A stretch of 64,000 nucleotides of DNA, taken from the NCBI GenBank assembly GCA_964615375.1, contig CAZTOW010000051.1, positions 5,126 through 69,125 on the forward strand, read 5' to 3'. The translations under genes were made by a program, and so were the position numbers. This document shows positions 40,900 through 49,815 of this stretch, one piece after another; position 1 is the first letter of the stretch, and every line of letters starts with the position of its first letter. The notes under the pieces were generated by a model. That model ran no database searches. It was not told the DNA's origin and worked only from the letters and a program-made list of their open reading frames with translations. The DNA is from CAZKWG01 sp964615375. Its GTDB lineage: Bacteria > Myxococcota_A > UBA796 > CAZKWG01.

Positions 40900-43896
40900 C
40901 TACTCCACAGGAATCGCGGGGATGAAGTCACAGCTCAGGTCCTCCAGGCAGGGGTCGTCGCTCAGCAGCGTCCCCCCGCTCGCCAGGTAGACCGAGAGCT
41001 GCATGACGGCGAAGGTGTTGATGTCGAAGGGCTGATCGGGCTCGGGCGTGCCGAAGCCGTGGCGCCCGGTCTGCTCGGCGTAGGGGAGGCGAAGCCCGCC
41101 CACCCCGCCGTCGTACTCCAGCGTGGCCCGGACCGGGGACTCGGAGGTGGCGCCGGTCTCGTCCGTGCCGTTGTCCAGGTCGTCGGCGTCGAACAGGCAG
41201 CTCGCCCCGTTCGCGCAGACGTAGGGGCCGAACTCCTCGAGGCCGCTGACCACGCCCTTCGCCACGAGGAACTGGTCCTCGGTCATGCCCAGGTCGTCGC
41301 GCACGGTCTCGCGGTCGATGAAGCCGGCGGCGCGGGCGTGGGCGATCCCGGTGTTCACGCTGACGATGGTGTCGCCGGGCGTGGGCATGATGAGCACGTT
41401 GGACACCCGGCCGCCGAGGTCCTCGAAGGGGTCCAGCACGTAGTGGGGCGCGTACGCGATGGGGTCGCCCGGCTCGACCAGGGTGGCGAAGGCCATGGTG
41501 ACCCGCCGCATCTCGGGCGTGCCGCGGATGTGGCCGCTGCCGTAGCTGCCGGCGATGAGCGGCGATCCGGCGGCCATGGTCACGCCCTCGTGCTGCACCT
41601 CGGTCTCCCAGGTGTCGATGACCGCGACCTCCTGGCCAGACGTGTCGTAGAAGGTCAGCTTCAGGCGGTCGCCCAGGCCCTCGTTGTCGGGGACCTCGTA
41701 GGTCTCGCCAAAGGCCGGGCCGCTGTCGGGCATCCCGGTCAGCGCGCGCTTCTCGCCCGGGTCCAGGCCGTCGGCCGGGATGTGCAGGCGGAAGGTCCCG
41801 TCCTCGGGGATGAAGCCCTCGCGCACCACGCCGTTGTCCAGGTTCTCCAGCACCACGCGCCCGCCCGCCGGGAAGCTGTCCAGGGTGGCGACCGGCAGGG
41901 TCGCCATGTCCGTGACGCTGACCACCAGCTGGCTGACGCTCAGCCCGCCGTCCCCGGTGGGCGTGCCGATGAAGATGGGGGAGATGAGGCGGCCGACCAT
42001 GGCCTCCACCGCGCCGCCGATCTCGGTGCGCGCGGCCACGTCGATGAGCCCGCCGCCGGGCACCACCGGGGCCCAGGCGTCCACGTCGGGGATGACCGCC
42101 GCCGCCACGCCGGCGTTGATGCCGCCCAGCGATCCGCCCGCGATGCGGATCTTCACGTCCGGCCCGCCCATGTCCGGGCTCCCGTCGCCGTCCCAGTCGC
42201 AGGAGACCGCCTCGGAGCCGTCGGGCATGACCATCGTGCCGGTCCCGCAGGCCTGGATGGCGCGGACGAAGCTCATCCAGTCCACGGCGGCCTGGCGCAC
42301 CATGTCCCGGGTGTGGAAGGCGTCGGCCGACCACTGGTCGCCGCCGCTCTCGGGCTCGCCGTCGTTGTCCAGGTCGCGCTGCCGGCTGTCGAAGATGTGG
42401 TCCAGGAAGGGCAGCAGGCCCTGGGCGCCCAGGTAGGTCTCGGCGAGCGCCTGCTCGTCCTCGCCCAGGCTGGGGCCGTGGCCGGGGAAGTCCATGGCGC
42501 AGGCCGCCATCCCCATGCGGTTCATCGCCCAGGAGAAAGCCAGGAACTCGAAGCGCGAGCTCCCGTAGCCGTGCCCGAAGAGCGTCACGTCCGCGGGCGC
42601 GGGGGCCTCCGCCGTGGGCCTGGGCAGCACGCAGGTGAACGCCACGCGCTGCGGCTCCCAGGCCATCTCCCCGGTCATGGGGTCCAGGCTCCAGCGCTCG
42701 TCGGCGTCCCAGCTCCCGCCGTCGTCCTTGTCCACCAGCAGGTAGGGCGTCTCGTAGGCCCCGCCCACGACCGCGGCGGAGAAGTTCGTGAAGTTCTCGG
42801 TCAGCAGCTCGGCGGCGTCCCCGTCGATGAGCCCGAGGTCCACCAGCGCGCCCACCAGTTCCTCCACCGGGAGCCAGGCGGTGTTGGGCTCGCCCGAGAT
42901 CTCGTGGACGGCGGCGGCCTCGGTGATCCCGGGCTCCACCTCCTCCTCCAGGAAGGCGTAGGGGCCCTCGCCCTGCAGCCCGCGGTAGACGTCGCGCAGG
43001 TCCCCGGTCACACGGCCCGTGGAAAACGTCCAGGCGAAGCTCACCTCCTCCATGGAGAGCCCGAGGTCCGGCAGGATCTCCTCCAGCGGCGCGAGGGCCT
43101 CGGTCTGACGCGTGTGGTGGATGTACGCCCAGGGCGAGCGCACCGGCTCCCCGTCCTCGCCGATCAGCCGGCTGGTGAGCACGACGGCGTAGGTGGTCTC
43201 CTCGCGCAGCGGCACCACCGGGCGCAGGATGAGCGTGTTCGAGGTGTACTCGTACCAGCTCAGCAGGTCCGCCCGGGGGTCGCCACCCTTCGGGTAGACG
43301 TTGGGCGCGTCCAGGTAGCCGTCGTTGTCGGTGTCCTCGCCCCAGTCCAGCGCGCCGTTGCCGTTGGTGTCCTCGTCCACCGTGTCGAAGACCAGGCTCG
43401 GGCACTCGGCGCGCGTGTCGTTGGCGAAGTAGCGGTCAGATCGCGCCACGTCCATCGGGAATCGGCCATGGCCCAGGTCCATCTCCGCGGGGAGCCCGTA
43501 GTCCGGCGAGTCCGGGTCCACGTTGATGACCAGGACGGCGTCATCGGCGAACTGCGCGTCGCCCAGGTTCGGGTCGTCGCGGTGGCGGCTGGCGATCTCG
43601 TCGAGGTCCAGCGGCGCGTCGAAGGCCACCGTGATCGGCATGTAGGTGCCGAAGCCGGTCAGCTCGTCGGTGCCCTGCCGGGCCTCGCTCTCCCAGAGCG
43701 TGTCCGTCTCGATGGGCACGTTCACCCGGAGCCCCGTGATGCTGGTCGGGTCGGGGCGCGTGGCCAGGTCGTTGGGGAAGGGGATGTTGGCGATGGGGTG
43801 CGCGTCCCAGTCCACGATGACGGTGGGGCCGTCGCCGTCGGGGGTCGCGCGCAGGCCCTCGGGGGCGCCAGCGCAGGCGAGGAGGAGGAGGATCAC
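40900..43896 (-). CDS. Large alpha/beta-hydrolase (VolA-like lipase) lipoprotein
   Basis: This 998-residue lipoprotein has lipobox LLLAC within the first eight residues (short signal; GTG start with GGAG upstream). The N-terminal half has Ig-like folds (FDAPLDLDEIASRH..., NTLILRPVVPLREETTYAVVLTSRLIGEDG), as in bacterial virulence-type lipases. The hydrolase core includes VTLFGHGYGSSR (oxyanion region), MDFPGHG and the nucleophile elbow RIAGGSLGGINAG. Asp-rich calcium-binding loops (DEDTNGNGALDWGEDTDNDGYLD) occur in the first third. It would be cell-surface attached and act on lipids or esters. It heads the operon 43896 to 36946 on the minus strand. Confidence 0.75.
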   Translation of the reverse strand: MILLLLACAGAPEGLRATPDGDGPTVIVDWDAHPIANIPFPNDLATRPDPTSITGLRVNVPIETDTLWESEARQGTDELTGFGTYMPITVAFDAPLDLDEIASRHRDDPNLGDAQFADDAVLVINVDPDSPDYGLPAEMDLGHGRFPMDVARSDRYFANDTRAECPSLVFDTVDEDTNGNGALDWGEDTDNDGYLDAPNVYPKGGDPRADLLSWYEYTSNTLILRPVVPLREETTYAVVLTSRLIGEDGEPVRSPWAYIHHTRQTEALAPLEEILPDLGLSMEEVSFAWTFSTGRVTGDLRDVYRGLQGEGPYAFLEEEVEPGITEAAAVHEISGEPNTAWLPVEELVGALVDLGLIDGDAAELLTENFTNFSAAVVGGAYETPYLLVDKDDGGSWDADERWSLDPMTGEMAWEPQRVAFTCVLPRPTAEAPAPADVTLFGHGYGSSRFEFLAFSWAMNRMGMAACAMDFPGHGPSLGEDEQALAETYLGAQGLLPFLDHIFDSRQRDLDNDGEPESGGDQWSADAFHTRDMVRQAAVDWMSFVRAIQACGTGTMVMPDGSEAVSCDWDGDGSPDMGGPDVKIRIAGGSLGGINAGVAAAVIPDVDAWAPVVPGGGLIDVAARTEIGGAVEAMVGRLISPIFIGTPTGDGGLSVSQLVVSVTDMATLPVATLDSFPAGGRVVLENLDNGVVREGFIPEDGTFRLHIPADGLDPGEKRALTGMPDSGPAFGETYEVPDNEGLGDRLKLTFYDTSGQEVAVIDTWETEVQHEGVTMAAGSPLIAGSYGSGHIRGTPEMRRVTMAFATLVEPGDPIAYAPHYVLDPFEDLGGRVSNVLIMPTPGDTIVSVNTGIAHARAAGFIDRETVRDDLGMTEDQFLVAKGVVSGLEEFGPYVCANGASCLFDADDLDNGTDETGATSESPVRATLEYDGGVGGLRLPYAEQTGRHGFGTPEPDQPFDINTFAVMQLSVYLASGGTLLSDDPCLEDLSCDFIPAIPVE

Positions 43897-44006
43897 GGGA
43901 ACTCCAGGCAGAGTCCCGCAGTCTTAGCAGAGTCTGGCCCTGCGGGAAAGTGGAAGGGGAGGAGCTTCGGTGTTAGTCGCGCTCAGGACCACCACCGAGG
44001 ATCTTC

Positions 44007-45359
44007 ATGGCTGCTCAGCCTCCCCGCGTCACCCGCATCGTCATCAAGGACCTGTTCAGGTCCCACACGATCGACGTGCAGATGCGGTTGAAGGACAGGG
44101 TCACGATACTTCATGGTCGCAACGGATCTGGGAAGACGGTGACGCTGGCCCTGGTGAATGCGGTGTTGACGGGGAATTTGGAGGCGCTGCCGCAGGTGCC
44201 GTTCGATTATCTGGAGTTACAGTTCTCGAATGAGGTGAGGTTGAGGTTGTCTCAGTTGCGCGTCGTGGCCGATGGAACAGCCTCGCCAGGTCGATCGCCT
44301 CACGACCAGAGCGTCACAGACCTGAGGTTCGAGCTTTGGCATAGTGGCGATGGAGCTCCCCGGTCCATGGATGTTCCGTTGGTGGGCGTCTCGCAAGGCT
44401 TCAAGCGGTGGATGTCCAGACGTCAGGCGTTGTACCCAATTCCAGCCGGTCCCAATTCCTGGATCGACAGGGCTGGCGGCGAGATCCTCTCGGGTTTAGG
44501 GTTGTTCTTCCGGTGCTTCCCGGAATTTATTCGTTCAGAGGAGGGTTTTGGGGATGCCTGGCCTGTGCTTTCGCCGGTCCTGTTCATCGAGACCCAGCGA
44601 CTCCTGGTCGCGGGCGGCTGGATCAGCGCTGGGCGCTCGGAGACCCGGTTTCAACATGCGGTGGCAAAGATCTCCAGAGAAGTTCTCGATATGGTGAACA
44701 GGGTCGACAACGAGTATCGCCAGCTCTCCACGCAGCTTGACGATAGCCTGCCAACTCGAATGTTCGCGGCCCGTACGGTGGCGAGGCTCCCGGGTGGAGA
44801 GCTGTCGGACCGAAGCGCCGCCGTAGAGCGTGAGCGGGCTCGACTCCGCATGATTGGCATCCTCGCGGACGCCCCGAGTCCCTTTGATCCCAACACATTG
44901 GAGGAAGGCCAGCGGCACATGTTCGCGGTCTATCTCGACGACGCTGAGCGCAAACTCGCGATCTTCCGTCCCCTCGCGGGCCGGCTCGAGCTCCTTCTCG
45001 AGCTCCTGAACCGTAAGTTTTCTCCCAAGACAATCTCCTTCAACAAACGTACCGGCTATCGTGTTCTGAGCCACGATGGGGTCGAGTTGGAGCTGGAGCG
45101 CCTCTCTTCAGGTGAGCAGCACGAACTGGTCCTCCTCCACAGCCTCCTTTTCGACGCGGAGCCTGGCACCCTCCTCCTCATCGACGAGCCAGAGCTCTCG
45201 CTCCACGTCACCTGGCAGCGCGAATTCCTCGCCGACCTCATCCGAGTCGCGAAGGTCGCCGAGTTCGATGCCATCCTGGCGACCCACTCCCCCTACATCG
45301 TAGGCGACCGCCGGGACCTCCTGGTTCAGCTTGGAGCCCCCGAGGAGGCCGAGGCGTGA
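44007..45359 (+). CDS. ariA: PARIS anti-phage system ATPase (AriA-like, AAA_15)
   Basis: This 450-residue ABC/SMC-type ATPase is close to the length of known AriA. Walker A GRNGSGKT is at residues 37-44, the signature-like LSSGEQHEL is near the C-terminus, and Walker B is LLLIDEPELSLH, followed by the H-loop segment ILATHSPYIV. A helical middle (about 200-310) separates the two halves. In PARIS, AriA forms a large assembly that holds AriB and releases it when a phage anti-restriction protein is sensed. The next gene encodes the matching TOPRIM partner with a four-base overlap. A plain AAA/OLD-like pair remains possible. The ATG has GAGGA upstream. Confidence 0.8.
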   Translation: MAAQPPRVTRIVIKDLFRSHTIDVQMRLKDRVTILHGRNGSGKTVTLALVNAVLTGNLEALPQVPFDYLELQFSNEVRLRLSQLRVVADGTASPGRSPHDQSVTDLRFELWHSGDGAPRSMDVPLVGVSQGFKRWMSRRQALYPIPAGPNSWIDRAGGEILSGLGLFFRCFPEFIRSEEGFGDAWPVLSPVLFIETQRLLVAGGWISAGRSETRFQHAVAKISREVLDMVNRVDNEYRQLSTQLDDSLPTRMFAARTVARLPGGELSDRSAAVERERARLRMIGILADAPSPFDPNTLEEGQRHMFAVYLDDAERKLAIFRPLAGRLELLLELLNRKFSPKTISFNKRTGYRVLSHDGVELELERLSSGEQHELVLLHSLLFDAEPGTLLLIDEPELSLHVTWQREFLADLIRVAKVAEFDAILATHSPYIVGDRRDLLVQLGAPEEAEA

Positions 45360-46273
45360 GCGATCCCTGGGGAGCTTCCACTTCACCCCTGACGGAGTCC
45401 GCCTTCTTCAACGCGGCGAGGCCCACCGTCGTCCTGCTCGTAGAGAGCGGGAGCGACTACGCATTCTGGCGGGCGAGAGTACACGCCCGCTGTGAGGTGC
45501 GCGACCTGGGGGGCCGAGAGCGGGCGCTGGAGGAAGCCGCGCGCGCCAGGGAGGAGCGGGACGACAATGTGATCGCCATTCTTGACGCCGACTTCGACCG
45601 GATCGAGGGCAGGCTGGCCGAGCTCTCCAACGTCTTCTGGACGGATCATCACGACTTGGAGGTGATGCTGATCTTGTCCCCCGCCCTCGGCAAGGTGCTC
45701 GCCGAGCGGGGGGCTAGGGAGAAGCTCGGTCAGCTCCGCGACGCCGAGGTTGAGGTTCGTCAGCGGCTCCTCGAACTCGGCCTGTGCATGGCTCGTCTAC
45801 GTCTGGCCAGCCAGCGGCAGGGGTGGGGCCTGAAGTTTCGGAAGCGTCCCGCCAGACCCCACGGCGAGATCTCCACGGTGAAGGTAGAGAAGTTCTGTCC
45901 CCCAGAGCGTTGGGAGCTGGACGTCGCGCGAATGATTCAGGTGGTGATCGAGTTCAATCAGAGGCATGATCTCCTCCAGGAGACCGAGCGGGTGCGGCAG
46001 GTCATGGAGACCATGCCGGATGAGCCCAGAGATCAGCTCTGCAACGGCCACGACCTCGTCGCCCTGCTCGCCGTGGGGCTCAAGAAGAAGCTCGGGTCGG
46101 GCTCAGGCGGCTCTGTCGACGTGGACGATCTCACGAGAGATCTTCGCCTCGCACACGAGATGGAGCACCTCATGGCCACTGGGCTCTACGCAGCCCTCAC
46201 CCGCTGGCAGGCGCGACGCCCCGCCTGCCCGCTCCTCCCCAAGACACCCCCCCACGACAGGAGCTCCCCTTGA
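45356..46273 (+). CDS. ariB: PARIS effector (AriB-like, DUF4435 TOPRIM nuclease)
   Basis: This 305-residue DUF4435 protein has TOPRIM features at the expected places: TVVLLVESGSDYAFW with Glu30, VIAILDADFDRIEG with Asp77 and Asp79, and FWTDHHDLEVML with Glu102. The rest is helical. In the characterised system AriB, once released, cleaves host tRNA and causes growth arrest; that is family knowledge. GTG start in the GTGA overlap with ariA. Its own stop overlaps the TTG start of the next lipoprotein gene by four bases, an unusual arrangement that ties a defence operon to an envelope gene. Confidence 0.8.
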   Translation: MSDPWGASTSPLTESAFFNAARPTVVLLVESGSDYAFWRARVHARCEVRDLGGRERALEEAARAREERDDNVIAILDADFDRIEGRLAELSNVFWTDHHDLEVMLILSPALGKVLAERGAREKLGQLRDAEVEVRQRLLELGLCMARLRLASQRQGWGLKFRKRPARPHGEISTVKVEKFCPPERWELDVARMIQVVIEFNQRHDLLQETERVRQVMETMPDEPRDQLCNGHDLVALLAVGLKKKLGSGSGGSVDVDDLTRDLRLAHEMEHLMATGLYAALTRWQARRPACPLLPKTPPHDRSSP

Positions 46274-46758
46274 CCCCCACACTCCGCCCTCTGCTCGGCC
46301 TCGGCGCCGTCCTCCTGCTCGCCTGCGGTGGCTTCCTGGACGACGTCGAGAAGGGCTTCACCGACGGCTACCGCGAGAAGTTCATGACGGAGTGCATGGC
46401 TGAGCGGAGCGCCGAGATCCCCGAGGAGCCCTTCCGCCAGGTCTGCGCCTGCTCGCTGGACGAGGTGCTGAAGGTCAAGACCGCCGCGGAGATGATCGAG
46501 CTCGAGGCCAACAATTCGCCGGAGCTGGACACGCTGCTGGAGCCCATCGTGAACCAGTGCGTGGCGCAGTTCTTCCCGGAGGCCGCCGAGGCCGCGCCGA
46601 CCGAGGCCGCGCCGACCGAGGCCGCCCCGACGGAGGAGGCGCCGACCGAGGCCGCCCCCGCCGAGGACGCGCCCTCCCAGCCCGCCGGCCTGCCCCGCCA
46701 GCGCGGCCTGGAGGGCAAGAACCTGCGTCAACCTCCACGGAAGCGCGGCGGCGAATGA
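46270..46758 (+). CDS. Small lipoprotein with EAAPT repeats
   Basis: This 162-residue lipoprotein has a TTG start (AGGAG six bases upstream) and lipobox LLLAC. The mature N-terminal part is helical with four Cys (ECMAERS...RQVCACSLDEVLK...VNQC), likely forming disulfides in the periplasm. A tandem EAAPT/EAPTEAAP repeat follows (residues about 108-138) and then a basic tail. Family unrecognised. It is coupled at both ends, to ariB and to the DUF4105 gene (ATGA). Confidence 0.7.
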   Translation: MTPTLRPLLGLGAVLLLACGGFLDDVEKGFTDGYREKFMTECMAERSAEIPEEPFRQVCACSLDEVLKVKTAAEMIELEANNSPELDTLLEPIVNQCVAQFFPEAAEAAPTEAAPTEAAPTEEAPTEAAPAEDAPSQPAGLPRQRGLEGKNLRQPPRKRGGE

Positions 46759-48626
46759 TCACGCTGGCCCTGCTCCTGGCCTGCGCGCCGGAGCCCTCCT
46801 CCCCTCCCGCGTCCGCGCCGGCCTCGGAGCCCGAGGCGGCGCCCCTGCCCGCCCACCGCGTCTTCCCCAGCGCGGCGGAGGCGGTGCGCTACGCCCTGGC
46901 CAGCCAGCCCCGCGTGGTCGGCGTGGGCGAGGTCCACGCCACCACCGACGGCCCGCAGGTCCCCACCACCATCTCGCGCTTCACCCAGGAGATCCTGCCC
47001 CTGCTGGCGCCGAGCACCACCGATCTGGTCATCGAGACCTGGCGCCTGGACAGCGCCTGCGGCCCCCAGGCCGAGCAGGTCGTGGTGCAGGTGGAGGTGG
47101 ACACGAAGCGCCCGGAGGAGACGAAGAGCGAGATCGTCGTCCTGGCGGAGCGCGCCCTGGCGCTGGGCGTGCGCCCCCATGATCTGGTGCTGACCTGCGC
47201 GGAGTACGCCCCGCTCTCCGAGGACAGCGGCGAGATCGACTACGACGCCCTGCTCACGCTGCTCACGACGAAACTAGATGACTATGTGCAACGGGGACTG
47301 GAGTCCTCCGACGCCCGCGTCGTGCTCTACGGCGGCGCCATGCACAACGACCTCCACCCGCGCGAGGGCATGGAGAGCTGGAGCTACGGGGTCGCCGCGG
47401 CGGAGAAGGGGGGCGCCCAGTACGTCGAGCTCGACCTCTACCAGCCCGAGCTGCTCCTGGGGAAGGACGCCCTGGTGGAGCCGGAGTGGGCCCCGCTGCT
47501 GGAGCGGGCGGTGGGCCCGGATCGCGCGGTGCTCTACGAGCGCGGGCCCGGCAGCTTCGTCGTCCTGATGGAGACCGCCCCCCGCTCGCCGCGCGTCTTC
47601 CTCTACACCATGGGCCACGACGACGAGCTCGCCACCCGCTACGGCCACGCCGCGCTCTGCGTGCGGCCCGAGGGCGGGCAGGCCGGGACCTGCTGGGCCT
47701 ACGGCTACACCGACTTCTCCGACGTCCTGGCCGTGATCCTGCGCATGAGCCGCGGGCAGGGCGAGTTCTGGGGCGACGTGGAGGACGAGGGCGAGCTGCT
47801 GGCCCGCTACGTGCAGCGCGACTCGGACATCTGGCGGCAGGAGCTCCCGCTCACGGAGGCGCAGGCCCTCGACCTGCGCGATCGGCTCCGTGCCTCGCTG
47901 GCGCCGGAGTCGCGGATCTACTCCTACCACCACTTCTACGACAACTGCGCGACCCGACTGCGCGACCCGCTGGACCAGGCCACCGGCGGCCGGCTCCGCG
48001 AGGGAGCGCAGGTCCCCGACGGTCCACCCCTGCGCGAATTCGCCGAGGCCGGGCTCGGGGGCATCCTGCCGCTGCAGATCATGGTGCAGCTCGGCGTGGG
48101 GCGGGACCACGACCGGCCGAGCACGGCCTGGGATCGCATGGGCCTGCCGTCCGAGTTGCGCGACCAGGTGCAGCGGGCCTACGGCGCGGTCCCCGAGCGC
48201 CTGAACACCCGGCAGGGGCCGCCCATCCCCGACGCTCCGCGCCTGGGCCGGCACGTCGTGGGCGCGGCGGGGCTGGTCTTCGCCGCCGCGCTGGCCGGCC
48301 TCGCCCGCGCGCGCCGGGACGCGCTCTGGCGGGCGGGGGGCCTGATGCTCGGGCTGCCGGCGCTGATCCCCTGGGGGGTCTCGCTGGTGGCGACCATCCC
48401 CGACCTGCGCTGGAACGAGAGCCTGCTGCTGTGCTGGCCCACGGATCTGCTGTTGCATCGCCTGAGCCCGGACGCGCGGCGGCGCTACCTGAGCCTTCGC
48501 CTCGGCGTGCTGGGCGTGGCGGCGGCGCTGTGGGTGGCGGGGGTGCTCATCCAGCCCCACCTGCCCACGCTGCTGCTGGTGGGGCTGCCGCTGCTCGTGC
48601 TCAGGGCTGCCGCAGGGCGTCGATAG
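46755..48626 (+). CDS. TraB/Tiki-like plus DUF4105 (Lnb N-terminal) membrane lipoprotein
   Basis: This 623-residue protein starts with a very short lipoprotein signal (LALLLACAPE). Residues about 40-270 contain VVGVGEVHATTDGPQVP and VVLYGGAMHNDLH, recalling the GExH/G-G-x-H sites of TraB/ChaN/Tiki-type proteins. Residues about 275-450 match DUF4105: RVFLYTMGHDDELATRYGHAALCV, CWAYGYTDF and IYSYHHFYDNCATRLRD. The C-terminus has four hydrophobic helices (from about 500). The combination of two envelope enzyme-like domains and a membrane anchor is uncommon. Activity is unknown. The ATG overlaps the upstream stop; the 3' end overlaps the convergent ABC permease gene by 26 bases. Confidence 0.7.
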   Translation: MITLALLLACAPEPSSPPASAPASEPEAAPLPAHRVFPSAAEAVRYALASQPRVVGVGEVHATTDGPQVPTTISRFTQEILPLLAPSTTDLVIETWRLDSACGPQAEQVVVQVEVDTKRPEETKSEIVVLAERALALGVRPHDLVLTCAEYAPLSEDSGEIDYDALLTLLTTKLDDYVQRGLESSDARVVLYGGAMHNDLHPREGMESWSYGVAAAEKGGAQYVELDLYQPELLLGKDALVEPEWAPLLERAVGPDRAVLYERGPGSFVVLMETAPRSPRVFLYTMGHDDELATRYGHAALCVRPEGGQAGTCWAYGYTDFSDVLAVILRMSRGQGEFWGDVEDEGELLARYVQRDSDIWRQELPLTEAQALDLRDRLRASLAPESRIYSYHHFYDNCATRLRDPLDQATGGRLREGAQVPDGPPLREFAEAGLGGILPLQIMVQLGVGRDHDRPSTAWDRMGLPSELRDQVQRAYGAVPERLNTRQGPPIPDAPRLGRHVVGAAGLVFAAALAGLARARRDALWRAGGLMLGLPALIPWGVSLVATIPDLRWNESLLLCWPTDLLLHRLSPDARRRYLSLRLGVLGVAAALWVAGVLIQPHLPTLLLVGLPLLVLRAAAGRR

Positions 48627-49815
48627 GCTCCAGCCGGGCGGCGCGCCGCGCGGGGAACCAGCCGAAGCCCACGCCCATCAGCGCGGAGAACAGCACCGAG
48701 ACGATGACCGTGACCGGCTGCACCACGAAGGGCACGTCCAGCAGGCCCGAGCCCGCCCAGGTGCCCAGGAGCCCGAAGAGCACGCCCAGCACCCCGCCGA
48801 AGCTGGACAGCACCACCGCCTCCACCAGGAACTGCGTGCGGATGTCCGACTCCAGCGCGCCGATCGCCATGCGGATGCCGATCTCCGGCGTGCGCTCGGT
48901 CACGCTCACCAGCATGATGTTCATGATCCCGATGCCGCCCACCAGCAGGCTCACCCCGGCCACCGCCGCCAGGAAGGCCGTGAGCACGCCGGTGATGCTG
49001 CCCAGGGTGGCCGCCATCTCGCGGGTGTCGCGGATCGTGAAGTTCACCGTGTCGTCGCCCGTGACGTGGCGGCGCTGGCGCATCAGCACGTCGAGGTCGC
49101 GGCTGACCTGATCGATGTCCGTGGCCTCCTTCGCCGAGACCAGGATGATGCCGACCGCGGTGCTGCCCAGCAGGCGGCGCTGGGCCGCGCGGATGGGCAT
49201 GACCACGTAGTCGTCCTGGTCCATGCCCATGGTGTTCTCGCCCAGCGGCTCCAGCAGCCCCACCACCTCGCACTGCGCGTTGCCCAGCCGCAGCTCCGCC
49301 CCCAGCGCCGGGCGGTCGCCGAACAGCTCCTCCCGCACGGTGTCGCCCAGCACGCAGACGCTGGCCCCGGCGCGCTCCTCGCCCTCGGTGAAGGCCCGCC
49401 CGCTCGCGAGCTGTCGCGCAGAGACCTGGAACCAGTCGGAGCTGGTGCCGCTGACGGTGGTGTCCCAGCTCAGGTCCCCGCGCGTGGCGGTGACGGCGGC
49501 GCTGACCGAGGGGGCCACCGCCGCCACCCTGGGGACGTGGGCGCGGATGGCCTCGACGTCGGCCAGGTCCAGCGGCGGGGCGGTGGTGCGCGCCTGGGGG
49601 CCGTGGCCCGTGCCGCTCTCCAGCATCAGCATGTTGACGCCGAAGCTGGCCAGATCCTCCTGGATGGAGGCGGTGGCGCCCTGGCCGAGCCCGACCATGG
49701 CGATGACCGAGCCCACCCCGATGAGCACGCCCAGCGAGGTGAGCACGCTGCGCAGGCGGTTCCGCCAGAGCTGGACCACGGCCATGTTGAGCGCGTTCAT
49801 CAACGAGGACCACAT
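48601..49815 (-). CDS. MacB-type ABC transporter permease (FtsX-like)
   Basis: This 404-residue inner-membrane permease has the MacB layout: N-terminal TM helix (LRSVLTSLGVLIGVGSVIAMVGLGQGA), a large periplasmic domain, and three C-terminal TM helices in the FtsX domain. LAAVAGVSLLVGGIGIMNIMLVSVTERTPEIGIRMAIGA carries the conserved coupling segment. It ends with the usual FPARRAARLEPIDALRQP. It lacks the fused ATPase of E. coli MacB; that is the next gene upstream. The start ATG shares a base with the ATPase stop (TGATG). The complex would export a peptide, lipid or antibiotic with the membrane-fusion protein. Confidence 0.9.
   Translation of the reverse strand: MWSSLMNALNMAVVQLWRNRLRSVLTSLGVLIGVGSVIAMVGLGQGATASIQEDLASFGVNMLMLESGTGHGPQARTTAPPLDLADVEAIRAHVPRVAAVAPSVSAAVTATRGDLSWDTTVSGTSSDWFQVSARQLASGRAFTEGEERAGASVCVLGDTVREELFGDRPALGAELRLGNAQCEVVGLLEPLGENTMGMDQDDYVVMPIRAAQRRLLGSTAVGIILVSAKEATDIDQVSRDLDVLMRQRRHVTGDDTVNFTIRDTREMAATLGSITGVLTAFLAAVAGVSLLVGGIGIMNIMLVSVTERTPEIGIRMAIGALESDIRTQFLVEAVVLSSFGGVLGVLFGLLGTWAGSGLLDVPFVVQPVTVIVSVLFSALMGVGFGWFPARRAARLEPIDALRQP

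Noticed and set aside
39217..44091. A 1624-codon open frame on the plus strand
   Set aside because: It lies opposite four well-supported minus-strand genes (38857-43896) and its translation is Val/Gly/Arg/His-rich without domains; it is an antisense shadow caused by high GC.
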